Origin: an uncultured Lachnospiraceae bacterium | GTDB lineage: Bacteria > Bacillota > Clostridia > Lachnospirales > Lachnospiraceae | Length of the DNA: 64,000 bases | Direction of reading: 5' to 3' | Assembly: GCA_910577955.1 (NCBI GenBank) | Contig: CAJTNC010000015.1 | Span: 1 to 64,000 of the forward strand | Part shown: positions 1 through 8,562 of the stretch, piece after piece | Layout: each line of letters starts with the position of its first letter | Position numbering within the stretch: position 1 is the first letter of the stretch | Made by a program: the position numbers and the translations under genes | The notes under the pieces: model-generated | Told to the model about the DNA's origin: nothing | Databases searched by the model: none | Seen by the model: the letters and a program-made list of their open reading frames with translations, nothing else

Positions 1-128
1 ATATCAGACATGGAAATTTTTTCAATAGTCAAGATAAGAACTATTTTTATTTACACATATGGCGCCCGTTAATCTAAATTCTCTGTATAAACAGAATTTT
101 TTAAAGTTCACGAAAAACGAAGAACATC

Positions 129-166
129 AAAAATCCTGCCGCTCTCAACTGAACGGCAGGATTTTT
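129..166 (-). terminator. Rho-independent terminator after the metQ-like gene
   Basis: A 13-bp perfect stem (AAAAATCCTGCCG pairing with CGGCAGGATTTTT) with a 12-nt loop lies 33 bases past the stop of the leftward lipoprotein gene. The A-run on one side and T-run on the other mean it could stop transcription from either direction. Bases 1-128 are AT-rich and I see no gene in them. Confidence 0.85.
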
Positions 167-198
167 ACTTTCAATTATTATTCATCGTTTGGAGCTGT

Positions 199-1113
199 TT
201 AATTAAAAGGAATTACCGCTCCATCGTAGTTGTCGTTGATAAACTGTTTGATCTCATCAGATTTCAGCGCATCCACCAAAACTTTGATGCCTTCACTGCT
301 TTCGTTTCCTTCCTTTACTGCGATCACATTCACATAGGTCTTCGCCGCTTCGGAATCCGCTTTCTCATATGCGATAGAATCCTTTGCAACGCTGAATCCA
401 GCCTGCAGTGCATAGTTTCCGTTCAATACGACGTAAGCCACCTCGTCCACAACTCTGGGCACCTGAGCCGCTTCCAGTTCCTGAATCTTCAGATTGTGAG
501 GATTTTCCTCAATATCCTGCACAGTCGCTGTCAGGCCTGCGCCCTCCCGCAAAGTGATGAGGCCGTTATCCTGCAAAAGAAGCAGCGCTCTCGCTTCATT
601 TGTCGTATCGTTGGGCACTGCGATCACATCGCCTTCCGCCACTTCTTCCAACGTCTTCTTTGTGCCCGGATATATCCCGAAAGGCTCGTAATGGATACCG
701 CCTGCGTTGACAAGCTGTGTCCCCTGCTGCTCATTGAACTCATCCAGATAAGGGATGTGCTGGAAATAGTTCGCATCCAGTTCTCCGCTGTCCACCACCT
801 GATTAGGCAGAATATAATCATCAAATACCGTGATCTCCAGATTCCACCCCTGTTCTGCCAAAATAGGCTTCGCCGCTTCCAGAATCTCCGTGTGGGGCGT
901 GGGGGATGCCGCTATGGTGATAGTCCCCTTTTCCTCCGTCTCCTCACCTGTCTGTTCACCTTCCGCAGATGCAGCGTCCTCTTCGGTCTCTCCCTGCTCT
1001 GATGTTTCCGTCGTCTCCTCCGTCACCGTATCCTCCGCCGCTGTGCCGCAGCCGGTCAGGATTCCTGCTGCGAGCACGCCCGTCAAAAGGGCTGCCAAAA
1101 CTTTTTTCTTCAT
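199..1113 (-). CDS. MetQ/NlpA-family substrate-binding lipoprotein
   Basis: This is a probable D/L-methionine (or related amino acid) binding lipoprotein of an ABC importer, anchored outside the membrane. The first 22 residues form a lipoprotein signal with lipobox LTGC (Cys22). Residues about 25-62 are a Glu/Thr-rich linker. From about residue 63 the protein reads as the NlpA/MetQ domain (IAASPTPHTEIL, then DANYFQHIPYL). Length (304 aa) is slightly above the usual 270-280 because of the linker. No metN ATPase or metI permease lies next to it, so it is an orphan binding protein here. An AGGAGG site precedes the ATG. A LysR gene is directly upstream with a matching operator between. The exact ligand cannot be told from sequence. 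Confidence 0.85.
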   Translation of the reverse strand: MKKKVLAALLTGVLAAGILTGCGTAAEDTVTEETTETSEQGETEEDAASAEGEQTGEETEEKGTITIAASPTPHTEILEAAKPILAEQGWNLEITVFDDYILPNQVVDSGELDANYFQHIPYLDEFNEQQGTQLVNAGGIHYEPFGIYPGTKKTLEEVAEGDVIAVPNDTTNEARALLLLQDNGLITLREGAGLTATVQDIEENPHNLKIQELEAAQVPRVVDEVAYVVLNGNYALQAGFSVAKDSIAYEKADSEAAKTYVNVIAVKEGNESSEGIKVLVDALKSDEIKQFINDNYDGAVIPFN

Positions 1114-1195
1114 AATGTTTCCTCCTCTGATTCCGGCTCTGCCTCGTCTTCTCCATATTCATTCAGGCTTCACCGTTTTTAATATGACAAAAAAC

Positions 1196-1263
1196 ATTAT
1201 ACCTCTGAATGAAAAAAAATGATAATACGCGAAACCTTTATTTGGTTATAGGTAAATCCTATA
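1196..1263 (-). promoter_or_regulatory. LysR-type operator and promoter for the MetQ-like gene
   Basis: On the minus strand a perfect -10 TATAAT lies at 1196-1201. The -35 about 17 bases upstream is poor, as expected for an activated promoter. At 1247-1263 there is a perfect dyad, TATAGG-N5-CCTATA, containing the T-N11-A signature of LysR-type regulators, about 50 bases upstream of the -10. That matches the usual recognition site near -65. The dyad abuts the stop codon of the lysR gene. I looked for S-box or T-box leader motifs in this 150-base gap and saw none. Confidence 0.6.
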
Positions 1264-1264
1264 T

Positions 1265-2170
1265 CTACATTGCCATCTCCTGATATTTTTTCAGTTCCTC
1301 GATATAAAGCTTCCCGCTTTTGCTCACTTTCTGCCCTTTTCTGGCAATATAGCCGATCCGCATCCTCTCCGTCTCTTTAAGCGGCACCGCCATATAATCG
1401 CTGCCGTTTAGCTCCTCGCAGATGATGCCTGAGCACAGCGTATAGGCGTTCAGGCCCACCATCAGATTTAACAAAGTCGCTCTGTCGTTTGCCTTGATCA
1501 GACGCTTATATTCGTAATCGCTCTTCATCTCTTCCGCCAAAAACAGCGAGTGATATTTGCCCTGATCAAAAGACAGACAGGGATAATCGTCCAACTCTTC
1601 CATGGAGATCACCTCCCGCCCCGCCAGAGGATGCCCCGCCCACAGATAAACGAAGGTATTGCAGGAAAACAATTCTTTGAATTCCAGCCCATTTTCCTGT
1701 ATCGTCTTCATCATCACTTTCTCATTGAAATCGTTCAGATACAGCACCCCAATCTCGCTCTTGAAAGATCTGACGTTAGCGATCACATCATAAGTCGTGG
1801 TTTCATGCACCGCATACTCATAGCGCTCCATGCCGAGCTTTTTTACAGTCTCCACGAAAGCCTTCACTGCAAACGTATAGTGCTGGGTGGAAACGCTGAA
1901 CTTTTCTTTTTTCTTTTTCTCAATATACCTGCTCTGCAAGAGCGAAAACTGCTCCGTCACCTGCCTCGCATAGCCCAGAAACTCTTCCCCCTCCGGCGTC
2001 AGGCTGATGCCCCTGTTGGAACGCAGAAAGATCTCTATCCCGATCTCCAGTTCCAGCTCTTTCATCGTCTCCGACAGACTGGGCTGGGAAATAAAAAGCT
2101 GTTTTGCCGCCTCATTCATGGAACCGCAGTCTGCGATCGTCAAAGCATATTTTAATTGCTGCAGTGTCAA
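1265..2170 (-). CDS. LysR-family transcriptional regulator
   Basis: Cytoplasmic DNA-binding regulator of 301 aa, the normal LysR length. The N-terminal winged helix-turn-helix is at about residues 1-60 (MTLQQLKYALTIADCGSMNE, then FISQPSLSETMKELE). The rest is the periplasmic-binding-protein-like effector domain. The start is TTG, with a G-rich site upstream (GATGGGGG, spacing about 9); the nearest in-frame ATG is at codon 18 and would cut the HTH. The start is only 4 bases past the stop of the upstream DUF4422 gene, so it is probably co-transcribed with it. A LysR-box dyad sits between this gene and the MetQ-like gene downstream, so methionine/sulfur-related control of that gene is the likely role (inference). 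Confidence 0.88.
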   Translation of the reverse strand: MTLQQLKYALTIADCGSMNEAAKQLFISQPSLSETMKELELEIGIEIFLRSNRGISLTPEGEEFLGYARQVTEQFSLLQSRYIEKKKKEKFSVSTQHYTFAVKAFVETVKKLGMERYEYAVHETTTYDVIANVRSFKSEIGVLYLNDFNEKVMMKTIQENGLEFKELFSCNTFVYLWAGHPLAGREVISMEELDDYPCLSFDQGKYHSLFLAEEMKSDYEYKRLIKANDRATLLNLMVGLNAYTLCSGIICEELNGSDYMAVPLKETERMRIGYIARKGQKVSKSGKLYIEELKKYQEMAM

Positions 2171-2174
2171 TAGT

Positions 2175-3251
2175 TCATACCCCCATCACCTGTTTCGCCA
2201 CCTCGATCGCCGATTCCGTGATCAGGCCGTTTTTTAATATCTGCCTGTCGGCTTCTGTCTCCTCCCCCCGACTGCAGGCAAGCACCGCACCGTTCAGTTC
2301 CCTGAACAACTTGATAAGTTTCCGCATATCATTTTCTTTATCAAGAATGCAGTTCCCCAGAGCGCTTTTTTCAAACTCGCAGGTGGAAATGATCTGCATG
2401 CAGATCCGAAGTTCTCCGGTGATATCCGACGCCTCCATCAAAATATCCGGCCGTTTCTCAAAACACTCCAGAAAGTATGCCTTCGCCCCCTGCACATCTC
2501 TTTTCGCAAAGAAACCGGCTAATGTCCGTTTCACTTCCCCGGTCTCAAACTTTTCCCCGATGATCGCGATCCTGCACTCATAGGGGCGCAAGCCGTTCAC
2601 CCGGATCCAGACCATCTGAAGAAATTCCGATAAAAATCCGAATACCCGTTTCCTGTAGCCGTCATATCCCGTCACATCGATCCTTCTTTGCACCTCAAAC
2701 AAAATACTGAACAGCCATTCACAGTATTTGTCATAAAGCTTCTTAGGCATCACACAGATATTGCCGAAATAGACCTGATTGCCGTGCACCAGCCTTTCAA
2801 AGCACTCTTTGTATTCCGGATATTTTTCCTCCACGACCTGTGCTGTCACCTGAAGATCACGCAGGTTGTGATCTACTGCAAAGCCCTCATAATAATTGCT
2901 GTGAAGGGTGAGCTTTTCCGTCGTAATGAGATCATACTCTTTCAGGATCCGTTCACAGTCTTTCTCCGTCATAAGCCGCTCTGCCCCGCCGTCTTTTATC
3001 ACAGGGAAACGCCTGTAATGACAGACTCCCACATAGTCTGTATCCCTGCACTGTTTCCAGATCCAGTACATACCGGTCAGTTCACTGAAAAAAGGATTCT
3101 GTTCGGAAATATTATCCTCTCCCTCATCATCCCGCAGGTAACTTTCGTCAAGCGTTCCGCGCAGAGCATGTCCCACCTGCAGCGGGACGTACATGGCATC
3201 TTTCGGGCCTTCAAACAATTTATGTGTCATGACAAAAATTTTAATGTTCAT
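2175..3251 (-). CDS. DUF4422 glycosyltransferase-like protein
   Basis: The N-terminal half carries DUF4422 hallmarks: IFVMTHK, YVPLQVG, DNISEQNPFFSELTGMYW and DYVGVCHYRR (about residues 5-85). Proteins of this family accompany polysaccharide and capsule glycosyltransferases and are thought to transfer sugars. The C-terminal third (from about 240) is less recognisable. The reading frame opens at a GTG that overlaps the stop of the upstream glycosyltransferase. I prefer the ATG five codons later, preceded by AAGAGAGA. It lies in an apparent operon with the GT2 gene upstream and lysR downstream. Which glycan it works on is unknown, as no capsule locus surrounds it. Confidence 0.8.
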   Translation of the reverse strand: MNIKIFVMTHKLFEGPKDAMYVPLQVGHALRGTLDESYLRDDEGEDNISEQNPFFSELTGMYWIWKQCRDTDYVGVCHYRRFPVIKDGGAERLMTEKDCERILKEYDLITTEKLTLHSNYYEGFAVDHNLRDLQVTAQVVEEKYPEYKECFERLVHGNQVYFGNICVMPKKLYDKYCEWLFSILFEVQRRIDVTGYDGYRKRVFGFLSEFLQMVWIRVNGLRPYECRIAIIGEKFETGEVKRTLAGFFAKRDVQGAKAYFLECFEKRPDILMEASDITGELRICMQIISTCEFEKSALGNCILDKENDMRKLIKLFRELNGAVLACSRGEETEADRQILKNGLITESAIEVAKQVMGV

Positions 3252-3262
3252 ATTCTCTCTTA

Positions 3263-4612
3263 TCACATCTCAGATGATATGATACTCCCGTAATTATAAA
3301 GGATCTTCTGCACGTTGTAACTCATCTTTTTTGACAATTTCTGATACAGTTCCCGCTCCTCCTTCGTAAACCCGCCGAACCGCACTTCCATGTCCTCCGC
3401 CTGTGCCAGCTTTATTTCCTGAAGGACGGGCTCTGCCTCCGACAAAAATTCAACCTGTATCCGTTTTGTCCTGCGGGATTCCCCTTGCCTCCTGCCCGGC
3501 CTGGCTTCCTCTGTCTTCAGATAACCTTTCGCTGCCAGCTTCTGCAGGCTGTGAGATATCCCCTGGGATCTCTCGCCAAGTCTGTCCGCCAGATCCCGTT
3601 TGCTGCAGGGAAAAGATGTATCGCACAGACAAAGCAGCAGGCGCACCTCCTTTAGGGACAGATCGTACTTTTTACCGACAGGTTCCAGATAGTAATCCAA
3701 AAGTTTACGGTCCCTATAAACTTCCGCCAACACACTTTCCGCACTGATCCCCTCCAGCGAAATATACATCTGATTCTCCAGCTTTTGCGCTCCGATAGAA
3801 AGAGTTCCGTCACCCGCCGCATCGATCAAAAAGCGGTAAACCTGAAAACGGATCTTCTCATAATCTTCCTCCGAAAATATATTTTTATAAAAGTTAGTAT
3901 AACAGTCAAAAACGGCCCGCTTCATCCGCACGGTCTTCGCAAAGCTCATTCCCTGAGATACCAAAGAACCCTTTGTCTTTACATAATAGTACACCGGAAT
4001 TTGCAGGGCGCAGAATACTTTTGCATGACGGATATACTCAAGATTGAACATAAAATCCTCACACCAGCTCACGGAAGGGTCCATCCTGAGTTTATATTTC
4101 TCAACGATCTCCCTGCGAAACAGCTTGTTCCAGAGAACGCCGTAATAAAAATCCGCCGGATTTTCCATCATATATGCCGCATACTTCTCCCTCGAAAAAG
4201 CTTCTGTCTCATCAATATTTCCTTTGGGCGACAATCTCTCCCCTATCACGCGGTAAAAATCTGCAATGACCAGATCACAGTCTGTCTCCTGCGCCGCTTT
4301 CACAAACTGCTTTGTCGCATCCGGACTGATCCAGTCGTCGCTGTCCGCAAACTGCAGGTATGTCCCCCGCGCCTTTGAAAGCCCCAGATTTCTTGCCTCG
4401 GAAACACCGCCGTTTTCCTTATGGATCACAACGATCCTTTCATCCTGAGCCGCAAATTCATCACAGATAGCGCCGGATCCATCCGTGCTGCCGTCGTCGA
4501 TCAAAAGCAGCTCCAACTCTGCGTATTCCTGATGAATAATACTGTTTACGCAGCGCCTCAATGTCGCCTGTGCATTGTGGACAGGCACAATAATACTAAC
4601 CTGTGGATTCAT
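3263..4612 (-). CDS. GT2 glycosyltransferase fused to a MarR-like winged-helix domain
   Basis: Residues about 5-105 are a family 2 glycosyltransferase (SIIVPVHNAQATLRRC, IDDGSTDGS, NGGVSEARNLGL and a DSDDW metal-binding motif). About 105-290 is the usual GT2 C-terminal part. Residues about 300-420 are unlike GT2 enzymes. They read as a MarR-type winged helix (LKEVRLLLCLCD, KRDLADRLGERSQGISHSLQKLAAKGYLK, then a basic RRQGESRRTKR wing and a helical tail). The whole frame is open without interruption. ATG is preceded by AAGGAG; a GTG two codons earlier is too close to that site. It follows the GNAT gene by about 13 bases. The fusion could be an enzyme with a protein/DNA-sensing tail, or a fusion of two neighbouring genes. 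Confidence 0.82.
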   Translation of the reverse strand: MNPQVSIIVPVHNAQATLRRCVNSIIHQEYAELELLLIDDGSTDGSGAICDEFAAQDERIVVIHKENGGVSEARNLGLSKARGTYLQFADSDDWISPDATKQFVKAAQETDCDLVIADFYRVIGERLSPKGNIDETEAFSREKYAAYMMENPADFYYGVLWNKLFRREIVEKYKLRMDPSVSWCEDFMFNLEYIRHAKVFCALQIPVYYYVKTKGSLVSQGMSFAKTVRMKRAVFDCYTNFYKNIFSEEDYEKIRFQVYRFLIDAAGDGTLSIGAQKLENQMYISLEGISAESVLAEVYRDRKLLDYYLEPVGKKYDLSLKEVRLLLCLCDTSFPCSKRDLADRLGERSQGISHSLQKLAAKGYLKTEEARPGRRQGESRRTKRIQVEFLSEAEPVLQEIKLAQAEDMEVRFGGFTKEERELYQKLSKKMSYNVQKILYNYGSIISSEM

Positions 4613-4625
4613 CCTCACTCCTTCA

Positions 4626-5126
4626 TCACTCTATTCTATAACACATCTCATGCCACTCTTCGCTGCCCCACGAGGAATTGGCAATACCGCGATCGGCAAA
4701 TCCCATCTTCTTATACATCTCCACCTTTTCCTCGAGACAGGTGAGAATCAATGCCTTTCTGCCTTTTGTGCACTCTCTCTGCACATACTTTTCCACGATA
4801 CTTTTCGCCAACCCCTGCCCCCGGTATTCGGGCAGTACGTCAAGCCCCAACAGCATCACATGTTTTCCATCCTCTTTGTGCAGTCCGATATCCGTAAAAA
4901 ACTCATCCCGGAAAGAATCTTCATCAGTAGCCACACCATTTAAAAATCCCGCGATCTTCCCCGTCTTCTCATCCACCGCCGCCAAGAAAAATTCAGGCGC
5001 CGCAAGGATCCGTTCCGTCATTGCCTTCGCCGAACAGGCCTCATGAGGCGGAAAACAAATCTGTTCTATCGCAATCGCCTGCTCCGTCTCTACGCGCTTT
5101 ATCTCTCTGAATATAAATCCTTCCAT
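4626..5126 (-). CDS. GNAT-family N-acetyltransferase
   Basis: A 166-aa single-domain GNAT enzyme. The acetyl-CoA binding motif A is seen as LGLDVLPEYRGQGLAKSIVEKYV around residues 88-110. The C-terminal motif CLEEKVEMYKKMGFADRG is typical of acyltransferases acting on small molecules or protein N-termini. I chose the ATG with a GGAGGT site 8 bases upstream. An earlier in-frame ATG lies inside a long inverted repeat and has no binding site. It appears to be the first gene of a run with GT2, DUF4422 and lysR. Substrate unknown. Confidence 0.82.
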   Translation of the reverse strand: MEGFIFREIKRVETEQAIAIEQICFPPHEACSAKAMTERILAAPEFFLAAVDEKTGKIAGFLNGVATDEDSFRDEFFTDIGLHKEDGKHVMLLGLDVLPEYRGQGLAKSIVEKYVQRECTKGRKALILTCLEEKVEMYKKMGFADRGIANSSWGSEEWHEMCYRIE

Positions 5127-5145
5127 TTTAGAAACCTCCAGATAA

Positions 5146-5182
5146 CTTAAACCGGCCATTATCAGATAATGGCCGGTTTAAG
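5146..5182. terminator. Perfect 17-bp inverted repeat between the phosphatase operon and the GNAT gene
   Basis: Two 17-base arms (CTTAAACCGGCCATTAT and its exact complement) are separated by 3 bases. The repeat lies 37 bases past the stop of the leftward SpoIIE phosphatase gene and just upstream of the GNAT gene. RNA reading out of the phosphatase would form a very stable hairpin, although the following bases (TTATCTGG) are a poor U-tract. Its outer edge touches a -10 box, so it could also act as a DNA operator for the GNAT promoter. Confidence 0.6.
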
Positions 5183-5209
5183 TATACACTATATCTCCTT
5201 CAAGAACAA
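5181..5209 (-). promoter_or_regulatory. Candidate sigma-A promoter for the GNAT-glycosyltransferase run
   Basis: On the minus strand TTGTTC (5204-5209) is followed after 17 bases by TATACT (5181-5186). The predicted transcription start would fall inside the adjacent 37-bp inverted repeat. This arrangement suits repression by a dimeric protein. Confidence 0.45.
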
Positions 5210-5219
5210 GCGTCGCTTT

Positions 5220-7856
5220 TTACTCCCGCTTTAGGATCATCAGGCAGTTTCTCCCGCCTTCGCGCCGGTATGTCATTTTATCCATGCGCCTTTTCACCAG
5301 ATAGATCCCCAGACCGCCGGGTTTTCGCTCCCTCAACAGTTCCCCCACATCCGGATCCGGTTTTTTTGTCGGATCAAAAGCAATACCGTCGTCCTCAAAA
5401 CAGATGCTTACTTCCCGCGCCTTTCCGCCTTCTTTTTCCTCCACCCTGACGCTCACCGTAATTTCCTCCGCACCGCTGTAGCTGCAGATATTAGCCATAA
5501 TCTCATCTGCCGCCATCCGCAGTTTCAGGGCAGTATCTACCCGCACCTGTTTTTCCCGTAAACGGTTTTCCAAAAAATCCGAAAATTCTTTTATATGCTT
5601 GATATCCGGTTTTCCCGTCTTCTTCATAAATCCTTTTCCGTAATAACGAAGCGCTAACATCGTGATATCGTCAAACTGTTCTGCCTCTCCCTGAAACGCC
5701 TCCACATCCTCCAGCACCGCACTGATCAAACCTTCCGGCATCGTTCCCGCTTTTCCGTATTTCTCTGCCGCAGCCTTCAGCCTTTTTTCTCCGTACAGTT
5801 CCCTCGCCTGACCGGTAGCCTCGGTCACGCCGTCAGTATATAAAAGCAGTGTATCACCGCTCTGCAGTCTGATCTCTCCCTGCCGATAACGGATATTTTT
5901 CAGCCCCGCCAGCACCGGCCCTCCCAAAAGACTTTCATAGATACAATCCCTTCCTCTGTGACAGATAAGCGGCCTGCAGTGCCCGGCATTTACAAAAACA
6001 AGTTTTCCCTCTTTCAGATCTAATATTCCGATCCACGCCGTGACAAACATTCCGTCCGGATTATTATCACACAAAATATTGTTGATCTCCTCCACGGTTT
6101 TCGCCAGAACCTTTTCCTTCTCTATAAAGTCTCTGTCCTCCCCCGTTATCCTGCTCTTGATGATCATGCGGGACACTACCATAAACAGAGCCGCAGGCAC
6201 CCCTTTCCCGGACACATCCGCCATGACCAAAACCAGTCTGTCCTGTCCGGCAAAGAAGAAATCATAAAAATCTCCGCCCACGCCTTTTGCCGGCGTCATG
6301 AAGGCGGCAAGCGTAAACTCCTCACTGCCACGAAAGATTCCCTCCGCTTCCGGAAGCATATCCGCCTGCAGTCTGGCAGCCACCTCTATCTCCGTCCGGA
6401 TCCTCTCCTTCTCGGCGGTTAAAACTGCCAGATGTTCCACATACTCTTGTATCTGATCGCGCATCCTGTTAAACGCGTTTCCCAGATCCTCCACTTCGTC
6501 TCCTGTTGTAATATAGATCCGCCGGCCCAGATTGCCTCCCCCGGTTTCCGCCACCTCCTCCGTAAGCCTTCGTATCGGTTTCGTGAGTTTCCCCGAAAAA
6601 AGAGTCCCCGCCATACAGATCAATGCCATTACCGCTATCACCGCTGCCGCAAGCGCAAACAGCATTCTTTTTATGGCCGCACTCTGACTCACCGCCGTAT
6701 CCTCCGCAGCTTTTAAGATCATGTTCCGGCTTTCCTGCGCCGGCGCCGTCACCTCATCCACGCCGATCACTGCCGCAAAGCTCCATCCCAGTTTCTGTAA
6801 CGGAGCATAGGCAAGATAAACTTCCCTGCCGTCCAGTTCCAATCTCAAAAACCCCCTCTCGCCCGCCGCCATTCTTTCCGCCGCCTCCCCGAGAGCAGTA
6901 TTATTGCTTCTTCGCAAGTCTCCGCTTATCTCCGAGAATGCAGCGGTTTCTCCGGTTCTTTTCCCCGATGCAATGATCTGTCCCTTCTCATTTACCAGAA
7001 AAGCATAGCCGTTTTTTCCGACCGTAGTATTCAAAACGGCACGATCCACCGTTTCCAGATAAGACCCCACTCCGGCAACCGCTCTAATCTCTCCCCCCGC
7101 ATAGACCGGACAGGCACAGACAATACAGTCTCCGCCCTCATGAATATCCCTGATGATATCCGTATATATGACCAGACCTTCCGGGGATTCTTTTGCCCGT
7201 TTATACCACTCCCGTTCCTTCGCCTCATAAGTCATTGGCAGCGCTGCCTCTTTACCCAGCATTGTTGTTTTTTCATATTTACTGTAGGCAATATAATCCG
7301 CCTGTATCATCCAGCCGCTCTCCGTCGCAATATAGGCGGAAGATACCATTTTATTATTCGCATTGTACTGTACTAACATATCCTGCAGATTGCCCAGCTT
7401 TAGCAGTTCTTCATCCGCCTTCGGAACGCCCTCTTTTCCATTTTCCAGTTCCTCAGACCACAAAAGCTGTGCTGCCAGCTCTTTAGAGTCCTGCTTTGGC
7501 AGCGCAACTTTTCGATCCGGATACGCCTCCGGATTTTCATAGATATGCTGTGCCTGCGCCGCAATGCCGCAGACATAACTTTCAACTTCCGCAAATTGTT
7601 CCTCGATATACGCCGCCCGCTCCGCAGAGATATTTAACAGATCCTGCACTGCCATTTCTTCCAACGCATTTTTTGCTTTTTCCGCAGCAGCCTCTCCCAG
7701 TTCTTTACTGCTTGTCAAGGAAATGCGTCTCATGCAAAAAATCGTATAAGAACTGATTCCCGCTGTCAGCAACATCGCTGCCAGCGCCAGCTCGATCAAC
7801 AGGACTGTAATTTTACGGCGGATCGTCTTCCTTCTAAAACGCCGCATGATTTTCAT
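5220..7856 (-). CDS. Membrane sensor SpoIIE/RsbU-type serine phosphatase with anti-sigma kinase-like C-terminus
   Basis: An 878-aa membrane protein of the partner-switching class. Order: TM helix about 17-41; extracellular Cache-like sensor about 45-390; second TM about 396-418; HAMP about 419-471; coiled coil; PP2C-type SpoIIE phosphatase about 505-715 (GGDFYDFF near 529, MADVSGKGVPAALFM, VNAGHCRPL, LLLYTDGVTEA); RsbW-like HATPase about 745-878 (AADEIMANI N-box, EDDGIAFDP, GGLGIYLV). Such proteins dephosphorylate a STAS antagonist. The HATPase tail might act as the opposing kinase or anti-sigma module. A STAS gene lies three genes upstream in the same operon, an obvious partner. The start overlaps the upstream gene by 23 bases. 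The signal sensed by the Cache domain is unknown. Confidence 0.9.
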   Translation of the reverse strand: MKIMRRFRRKTIRRKITVLLIELALAAMLLTAGISSYTIFCMRRISLTSSKELGEAAAEKAKNALEEMAVQDLLNISAERAAYIEEQFAEVESYVCGIAAQAQHIYENPEAYPDRKVALPKQDSKELAAQLLWSEELENGKEGVPKADEELLKLGNLQDMLVQYNANNKMVSSAYIATESGWMIQADYIAYSKYEKTTMLGKEAALPMTYEAKEREWYKRAKESPEGLVIYTDIIRDIHEGGDCIVCACPVYAGGEIRAVAGVGSYLETVDRAVLNTTVGKNGYAFLVNEKGQIIASGKRTGETAAFSEISGDLRRSNNTALGEAAERMAAGERGFLRLELDGREVYLAYAPLQKLGWSFAAVIGVDEVTAPAQESRNMILKAAEDTAVSQSAAIKRMLFALAAAVIAVMALICMAGTLFSGKLTKPIRRLTEEVAETGGGNLGRRIYITTGDEVEDLGNAFNRMRDQIQEYVEHLAVLTAEKERIRTEIEVAARLQADMLPEAEGIFRGSEEFTLAAFMTPAKGVGGDFYDFFFAGQDRLVLVMADVSGKGVPAALFMVVSRMIIKSRITGEDRDFIEKEKVLAKTVEEINNILCDNNPDGMFVTAWIGILDLKEGKLVFVNAGHCRPLICHRGRDCIYESLLGGPVLAGLKNIRYRQGEIRLQSGDTLLLYTDGVTEATGQARELYGEKRLKAAAEKYGKAGTMPEGLISAVLEDVEAFQGEAEQFDDITMLALRYYGKGFMKKTGKPDIKHIKEFSDFLENRLREKQVRVDTALKLRMAADEIMANICSYSGAEEITVSVRVEEKEGGKAREVSICFEDDGIAFDPTKKPDPDVGELLRERKPGGLGIYLVKRRMDKMTYRREGGRNCLMILKRE

Positions 7857-8562
7857 GGTGGCGTTTTAGGTCCTCCTTCAATTGTAAGTAGGAAAGAACC
7901 GCCTCTGTCAGTCCCCTGACGGCATCGACTGCCGCTGTCAAATAATTAAAATAAGCCGCTTTCCGGCCGGGTTCTATATAGGGAACGATCGGAATATCCA
8001 CGCAGTTTGATACAATATTTCTTTCTTGAAGAAAATGCGTCCTCAGCACTTCGCTCAACTGTCTATCGTCAATTCCGTGTTTCAGGCACGCATCCACTCT
8101 GGTTTTCGCCACGGTAAAAATCATGACATTATAGTCCGTGCTCAGGAAACCCGGCAGCGGATTCGGGAGCTGACTCTCCAGAACGGTTCTCACATCCGCA
8201 AAGGGACTTCTATTGTCGTTTCTGATTTGATACACTGCATTAAACCACGCTTCGATGTCCTGCTTCTTCTGCGGCGCCAGCGAGGAGATATCCTCCTCGC
8301 TCCGAATGATCTGTATAATATCTCTGAACACAGCGCAGACGTCATTGAACAGATCCTCTCCCTTTCCCTTGTTCTCTGTCCTCTCCTTATAGTACATATA
8401 AACATCCTCGTTTCCCTGCGAAGTTATCCTCTTTTTTTCATCTCTGTCTCTTTCCGCCGCCGCCACCATAGCTTTTGTCTCCTCCGGTACGTCCAGCGTT
8501 TGGTAACTCCAGCTCCCCACATTTTGCACGGTCATTCCCCTCAAATCATTCAAAGTATTCAT
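7834..8562 (-). CDS. Conserved hypothetical protein in partner-switching operon
   Basis: I do not recognise this 242-aa protein. It has no signal peptide or membrane segment. The first 70 residues are charged (ETKAMVAAAERDRDEKK); the rest is predicted mostly helical with a few aromatic motifs (SWSYQTLDV, IVPYIEPGRKAAYFNYL). Its ATG has AGAGAGGA upstream. It overlaps the GNAT-like gene before it by 17 bases and the SpoIIE phosphatase after it by 23 bases. This tight coupling suggests it works with the phosphatase module. Confidence 0.75.
   Translation of the reverse strand: MNTLNDLRGMTVQNVGSWSYQTLDVPEETKAMVAAAERDRDEKKRITSQGNEDVYMYYKERTENKGKGEDLFNDVCAVFRDIIQIIRSEEDISSLAPQKKQDIEAWFNAVYQIRNDNRSPFADVRTVLESQLPNPLPGFLSTDYNVMIFTVAKTRVDACLKHGIDDRQLSEVLRTHFLQERNIVSNCVDIPIVPYIEPGRKAAYFNYLTAAVDAVRGLTEAVLSYLQLKEDLKRHHENHAAF

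Noticed and set aside
1114..1264. Possible SAM or T-box riboswitch upstream of the MetQ-like gene
   Set aside because: The 150-base gap shows a LysR dyad and a -10 box but none of the conserved S-box or T-box core motifs that I could recognise.
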